A stretch of DNA of 64,000 nucleotides from Marinobacter azerbaijanicus (GTDB lineage Bacteria > Pseudomonadota > Gammaproteobacteria > Pseudomonadales > Oleiphilaceae), in NCBI RefSeq assembly GCF_030250645.1, contig NZ_JASSVS010000009.1, positions 1 through 64,000 on the forward strand, read 5' to 3'. Positions within the stretch are counted from its first letter, which is position 1; the number at the start of each line of letters is the position of its first letter. A program made the position numbers and the translations under genes. Of the stretch, positions 60,003-64,000 are shown piece after piece. The notes beneath the pieces were generated by a model. That model searched no databases, was not told the DNA's origin, and worked only from the letters and a program-made list of their open reading frames with translations.

Positions 60003-62129
60003 TCACCCCGGCTCCACGGGTGCGGCCTGGCCCGCATCCGTGGCCAGGATATTGGCCTGTCGCTGGCGCTTTTTCTGTAGCAGTTTGTCCACGCACTGAT
60101 CCTCATCATTCAGAATGACCACACACTCAAGACACTGAATACACTCGTCGTAGTCGATACGCCCGTCCTTGTGGATGGCATTGATACCGCAACTGTTCTT
60201 GCAGTGCTGGCAGGGTTTGCCACAGAGCTCTACCCGATCCAGCCAGCTGAACAGGCGCAGCTTGCCGAGAACGGCCAGCCCCGCCCCCAGCGGACACAGA
60301 TAGCGACAATAGAACTTGTGAATGAACATACCGATGACCAGCAGACCAACGGCGTAGACCACAAAGGGCCAGGAGCGAATAAAGAAGAGTGTGATACTGG
60401 TTTTGAACGGCTCCACTTCCACCAGTTTTTCCGCCAGTTCCAGTGAGTAGAAGGCCGTGCCCACCAGTACCAGAAGGATCGGGTACTTCAGCAGGATCAG
60501 CCGTCGGTGCCATTTCTCCGATACTTTCACCTGCCGGAATTTCAGCTTCTCCCCCAACCAGGCGGCCATTTCCTGCAGCGCACCGAAAGGGCACAGCCAT
60601 CCACAGAACAGACCCCGGCCCCAGATAAACAGGGTGATGAACGTATAGGTCCACAGGATGAACAGAACAGGATCCATCAGGAAGACATTCAGGGAAAAGC
60701 CCTCCCAGATCGACAGGAACAGGGTGTAGATATTCACCACCGAAAGCTGGCCCTGGGCATAGAAACCAATAAAGAACAGGGTGAAGAAAAGGAAGGCCCA
60801 GCGGAAACGGTGCACCAACCTGGGGTGTCGGCTCAGTGTGCGCTGGCGGGCAAAAAAGACCGTCAGAACAGTCAGGCTGATTGCCAGGGCTGAAATGGTC
60901 AGCCAGCGCTCTTTCCAGAGCCCGATCCACACCGGCTGACGATTATCTTCCGGACGAGGGGCCACCTCGACAGTTTCGAACAGCTCGTCAGAAAAGCTCA
61001 CCGGGATATCCAGTTCGGCGCTGTCTGCCACCAGATGGTTCTTGCGCAGTGTGACGCTCATTTTCAGGGTGGATTCGGCGCCGGGATTGAATCCGGCGTT
61101 GCCACCCACCCTGAACAGCGATGCCATTTCCACATCCGGCATACCCTCGGCGCTGAGACGTATGTCCTGATCGAACACGTTAATGTCGCGAATCTCCACC
61201 GCCAGGTTGTTCTGCTGCAGCCCGAGGCGGCCTGGTGAACTGCCCGGCGTGAAGTCTTCAGAAAGATGTGGATAAAGCCCCCGGGACATGACTGCCAATA
61301 TCTGGGCATCCGGACCGATACGCTCCTTCAGTTGCGAAAAACCGTCGTCTCCCAGAAGGTTACGACCCACCATGGGCGCATTGATGTAGCCGAAAAACAG
61401 TTCCGTAAACGGTTCGCCGGGTTCAGGTTGCGGCATTTCAGGGTAGTCGGAAAGTGGAAGCCCGGTCTTGTGTTCGAACTCGTCGGGGCTGAGATGAAAG
61501 TGACCGACATACCCGCGATCAACAAGCTCTGACCACGACAGAGGCTCGTAAAAGCCTGCCCTGGCCTGTGTCGGCGCCTCCTGGGAAAACCCCTCCAGTT
61601 TTTCCCTGGCTACTTTCAGGGCGGAAGACAGAATAGTGTCGTTAATGATCAGTACTGAAACGGTCGCCTTGCTCACCCCGTCAAAGCGCACCACATTGCC
61701 GTCCGGATCCTTGCCGGAACGGCTGCCGGACGTACTGACTATGATCTGCTCTGTCAGCGAGCGGCCTTCATACTGGCTGATGAACTCGTACAGGGGCTCT
61801 TCGCCAAGCCCGTGGAGGAACACAGGCTCGTGATGGTTCAGGATGCGAACACCGGTAAAACGACCGCGGGTATCCAGGCCTATCAGCATACTGATGGGTT
61901 TGCCAGCAAAACCCTGAAGCCGACTCAGATCGAGGGATTCGTACGCGTAACCCAGCAACTCCTGGAGCTGATACACAGGATAGACCGGGTAGTCCGGCAA
62001 CTTGTTCCGGATTTCCGTGGCCTTGGGGAACAGTTCCTGAATCATCGCCCGCCTGTCGTCGTCCAGCGCACCGTGAGTGGTGGAAAAAAAGCAGACAATG
62101 ACCAACAGCAGCAACAGCCGCCCGGGCAT
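60003..62129 (-). CDS. NosR/NirI-like FMN and iron-sulfur membrane protein
   Basis: Protein of 708 residues. A signal peptide is followed by a periplasmic FMN-binding domain with the attachment segment FDGVSKATVSVL. Membrane helices follow (about five), with two CxxxCP motifs on the cytoplasmic side: FCGWLCPFGALQE and CRYLCPLGAGL. The 4Fe-4S domains at the end have CGKPCQHCKNSCGINAI and CIQCLECVV. NosR passes electrons for nitrous-oxide reduction and is needed for nosZ expression. No nosZ, nosD or other denitrification gene lies here; the neighbours are unrelated. The start at 62129 has GGAG 8 nt upstream and a signal peptide. It may serve another periplasmic reductase. Confidence 0.87.
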   Translation of the reverse strand: MPGRLLLLLVIVCFFSTTHGALDDDRRAMIQELFPKATEIRNKLPDYPVYPVYQLQELLGYAYESLDLSRLQGFAGKPISMLIGLDTRGRFTGVRILNHHEPVFLHGLGEEPLYEFISQYEGRSLTEQIIVSTSGSRSGKDPDGNVVRFDGVSKATVSVLIINDTILSSALKVAREKLEGFSQEAPTQARAGFYEPLSWSELVDRGYVGHFHLSPDEFEHKTGLPLSDYPEMPQPEPGEPFTELFFGYINAPMVGRNLLGDDGFSQLKERIGPDAQILAVMSRGLYPHLSEDFTPGSSPGRLGLQQNNLAVEIRDINVFDQDIRLSAEGMPDVEMASLFRVGGNAGFNPGAESTLKMSVTLRKNHLVADSAELDIPVSFSDELFETVEVAPRPEDNRQPVWIGLWKERWLTISALAISLTVLTVFFARQRTLSRHPRLVHRFRWAFLFFTLFFIGFYAQGQLSVVNIYTLFLSIWEGFSLNVFLMDPVLFILWTYTFITLFIWGRGLFCGWLCPFGALQEMAAWLGEKLKFRQVKVSEKWHRRLILLKYPILLVLVGTAFYSLELAEKLVEVEPFKTSITLFFIRSWPFVVYAVGLLVIGMFIHKFYCRYLCPLGAGLAVLGKLRLFSWLDRVELCGKPCQHCKNSCGINAIHKDGRIDYDECIQCLECVVILNDEDQCVDKLLQKKRQRQANILATDAGQAAPVEPG

Positions 62130-62266
62130 AGCGTTTCTCCAGGTTTTCTTGTTATTGGTTGTTACAATCCTAGAGGTTTGCCGGCCTGGCACAATGCTAC
62201 CTGCGGGCCAGGGGCTTGCTACTTTGTGAGGAGAAATAGTGGCGTAATGGCAGAGCTTGAAACGGC

Positions 62267-63004
62267 TCAGGTCAGGCGTGTGACCTTTGCCATAAGCCGG
62301 CGCCAGTCGATGGGTAGCCGCTTCTCCAGGGCCATCAGTGCCGGGTCTTTGCCATGCATTGCTTCGAACGGCTGCTTGCTGGCAAAAATCACCGTATTGT
62401 TGGTTTTGCTCTTGAACAGTAACAGTACTGCAAACTCACCTCTCAGCTGGCGGAACAGTGGCCCATCGGTGTCGGGTGTCCGGTGATAGTTGATTGAAAG
62501 CCAGCCGGTGTCGCTGAGAACCCGGCTGCATTGTCTGATAAACTCACGCTGGGTCTGGGTGGGGCTCATGCGGTCGGAGTTGTACATGTCCGCCAGGACC
62601 AGGTTGGTACTGCGGTCAGGCGCTTTGCCAAGGGCATCCCGGGCATCGCTGATTGTCACGGTGAGGTTTGCGGAGTCCGGCAGGCTGAAATACTCCCGCG
62701 CCACTTGCAGGACGCTTGGTCGCAACTCCACGGCATGGACCTGACAGCCGGGCAGGAGATGGAGCAGTGCGCTGGCCATCACACCTCCCCCCAGGCCCAG
62801 AACGGTCACATGCGAGGGCTGTGCGAAGGCGACCGGTAATAACATCGCACGGCTGTATTCATGAACAGGAAGATGAGGTGTGCGGCGGTCTATCTTGCTT
62901 TGCTCAAATACCGAATCAAAGGTCATCACCCGATGTTTGCGATAGTCAATCACCAGAATGCCACCGAGTGCGTCCCGGGTGTAATGGATAATCTCGCCTT
63001 TCAA
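62267..63004 (-). CDS. Spermidine synthase-like methyltransferase-fold protein
   Basis: Protein of 245 residues with the aminopropyltransferase/methyltransferase Rossmann fold. Marks are VMTFDSVFEQSKIDRRTPHLPVHEYSRAML, the glycine-rich VLGLGGGVMASALL, the acidic VHAVELRPSVLQVAREYF and the later DARDALGKAPDRSTNLVLADMYNS. The SpeE-type gate residues for putrescine are not convincing, so it may be one of the SpeE-like proteins of unknown substrate. It is divergent from rlmA, and the NosR-like gene lies 137 bp downstream on the same strand. Confidence 0.8.
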   Translation of the reverse strand: MKGEIIHYTRDALGGILVIDYRKHRVMTFDSVFEQSKIDRRTPHLPVHEYSRAMLLPVAFAQPSHVTVLGLGGGVMASALLHLLPGCQVHAVELRPSVLQVAREYFSLPDSANLTVTISDARDALGKAPDRSTNLVLADMYNSDRMSPTQTQREFIRQCSRVLSDTGWLSINYHRTPDTDGPLFRQLRGEFAVLLLFKSKTNNTVIFASKQPFEAMHGKDPALMALEKRLPIDWRRLMAKVTRLT

Positions 63005-63096
63005 GGTGGCTGTCCTCGTCTGATTTCCGCGCGGCTATTCTGGGCATTTTCCTGCGGCTACTCAAACAGGATGCCATGGCCGGAGCAATCCTGCCT

Positions 63097-63963
63097 ATGA
63101 GTGTCCATGCGTTTGACGCCCTTGCCTGCCCCCTGGATGGTGATGCCCTGAGCCTTTCCCAGGCGTGCTGGCGCTGCCCGTCCGGCCACAGTTTCGATGT
63201 TGCCCGTCAGGGCTACCTCCATCTTTTACCGGTGCAGAACAAGCGCTCGCTGGACCCGGGTGACAGCAAAGCCATGGTGGCTGCCCGGCAGCGCTTTCTG
63301 AATGCCGGTTACTATCAGCCTGTTGCTGAAGCCGTTAACACCGCTGTCCTGCACGATATGCCCAGCCAAACCATCTCGTTGGCCTGCCTTGACGCCGGGT
63401 GCGGCGAGGGCTATTACCTGCGGCAACTGGCAGCGGCGGAAAGCGGGGTTCCCCTTTCACTGATGGGGCTGGATATTTCCAAATGGGCGACCCTTGCAGC
63501 CGCAAAACAGGATAAGCGGCCACGCTGGGTGGTGGGCAGCAACGCCAATATCCCGGTGTTGCCCGGCACCCTGGACCGACTGCTCTGCCTGTTTGGTTTT
63601 CCGGCCTATGCGGAATTTGCCCGTGTGCTGAAGCCCGGTGGGATTCTGGTCCAGGCAGATGCTGGCCCCGACCACCTGCGGGAACTGCGGGAGGTTATCT
63701 ACCCTTCACTGAAGCCAGGGAAGCCGGCGGCTACAGAAGCGCCCCATGGGTTTTCCACACTGGATACGGAGACTGTCCGCTATCCACTGACTCTGGATAG
63801 CCAGGCTTCCATAGCCGACCTGCTGGCGATGACGCCGCATCTGTATCGGGCATCGGCGGAGGGTCGCGCCCGGGCAGAGGCACTCGAAACCCTGACCGTC
63901 ACCGTCGAGGTGACGCTGCGACGTTTCGCCAACCAGGCAGGCGCTACTTTGACAGCAACCTGA
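63097..63963 (+). CDS. rlmA: 23S rRNA (guanine-N1)-methyltransferase RlmA
   Basis: Protein of 288 residues that methylates G745 of 23S rRNA. The N-terminal zinc site is CPLDGDALSLSQACWRCPSGHSFD (Cys, Cys, Cys, His). The following GYLHLLPVQNKRSLDPGDSKAMV is the family signature. The SAM fold begins with LDAGCGEGYYL, then GLDISKWATLAAAKQ. The start at 63097 matches the N-terminus of the E. coli enzyme; an upstream ATG at 63076 with AGGA close by would add seven residues. The stop overlaps the 3' end of a minus-strand gene by 20 bp. Confidence 0.88.
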   Translation: MSVHAFDALACPLDGDALSLSQACWRCPSGHSFDVARQGYLHLLPVQNKRSLDPGDSKAMVAARQRFLNAGYYQPVAEAVNTAVLHDMPSQTISLACLDAGCGEGYYLRQLAAAESGVPLSLMGLDISKWATLAAAKQDKRPRWVVGSNANIPVLPGTLDRLLCLFGFPAYAEFARVLKPGGILVQADAGPDHLRELREVIYPSLKPGKPAATEAPHGFSTLDTETVRYPLTLDSQASIADLLAMTPHLYRASAEGRARAEALETLTVTVEVTLRRFANQAGATLTAT

Positions 63964-64000
63964 TGGTGTCTTCCGCGCCCATGGCTCTGGCCAGATCCAG
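63944..64000 (-). CDS. C-terminal end of a minus-strand gene, cut by the window edge
   Basis: An open frame of 18 sense codons and a TAG stop, translating as LDLARAMGAEDTIRLLSK, enters from the right edge. It looks like a helical protein C-terminus. It overlaps the end of rlmA by 20 bp on the opposite strand. The family cannot be judged from so little sequence. Confidence 0.4.
   Translation of the reverse strand: MDLARAMGAEDTIRLLSK

Noticed and set aside
60003..62129. Denitrification cluster
   Set aside because: Only the NosR-like gene is present; the neighbours are an AhpD-like protein and a SpeE-like protein.
1..64000. CRISPR arrays, prophage, insertion sequences, tRNA or rRNA genes
   Set aside because: No regularly spaced repeats, transposase, integrase, phage structural gene or RNA cloverleaf was recognised anywhere in the window.

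Overview
The window looks like chromosomal DNA of a marine, aerobic gammaproteobacterium, most likely Marinobacter or a close relative. The case rests on GC-rich coding DNA, a monomeric NADP isocitrate dehydrogenase, ectoine synthase, an OprI-type alanine-zipper lipoprotein, TRAP transport, 3-hydroxybutyrate use and several c-di-GMP proteins. The genus is an inference; no rRNA is present to confirm it. I found no rRNA, tRNA, CRISPR array, prophage, integrase or insertion sequence.

Layout. 1-6.7 kb: hrpB, an eIF-2B-like protein, a small secreted protein, an ATP-grasp enzyme and an ornithine-decarboxylase-like enzyme. These are interspersed with three long hairpins that share one central sequence but have different, perfectly paired arms. 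6.7-12.5 kb: MFS exporter, an ectC gene without ectA or ectB, a DUF3482 GTPase/DUF2868 membrane pair, DUF6164 and an esterase-like lipoprotein. 12.7-22.9 kb: a 3-hydroxybutyrate (3HB) scavenging module. It contains a lipoprotein 3HB-oligomer hydrolase, a sigma-54 activator, TRAP transporter genes dctPQM, 3HB dehydrogenase and acetoacetyl-CoA synthetase. Two sigma-54 promoters and matching upstream palindromes tie it together. 22.9-25.6 kb: a REP cluster and icd. 25.7-29.5 kb: divergent LOV-GGDEF-EAL and PAS-GGDEF proteins. 29.6-32.8 kb: class C beta-lactamase-like hydrolase and unknown small genes. 32.9-37.5 kb: a hybrid kinase with two receivers and an HPt domain, a membrane protein and a lone receiver. 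37.8-38.4 kb: a gene-free stretch with intrinsic terminators on both strands, a candidate small-RNA locus. 38.4-45.6 kb: exonuclease-like protein, queC-queE, AraC regulator, lipase-like hydrolase, secreted nuclease and a WYL regulator with an upstream palindrome. 45.9-49.2 kb: MFS, MarR and a DHA2 efflux pump. 49.2-50.0 kb: a yybP-ykoY manganese riboswitch in front of a TMEM165/GDT1 exporter. 50.0-55.4 kb: two YkuD L,D-transpeptidases, an SDR, an NfeD-slipin pair and oprI. 55.5-64.0 kb: K+/H+ antiporter, NDH-2, a divergent TetR/AhpD-like pair with two operators, a NosR-like flavo-iron-sulfur membrane protein, a SpeE-like protein, rlmA and the tail of one more gene.

How the parts fit. The clearest integrated system is the 3HB regulon. 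Oligomers released from polyhydroxybutyrate would be cut at the cell surface, 3HB imported by TRAP, oxidised to acetoacetate and activated to acetoacetyl-CoA. The activator gene lies between the two promoters it probably controls. The envelope genes (oprI, two YkuD enzymes, NfeD/slipin) share a theme but not one operon. Most other genes are ordinary housekeeping or single regulatory units.
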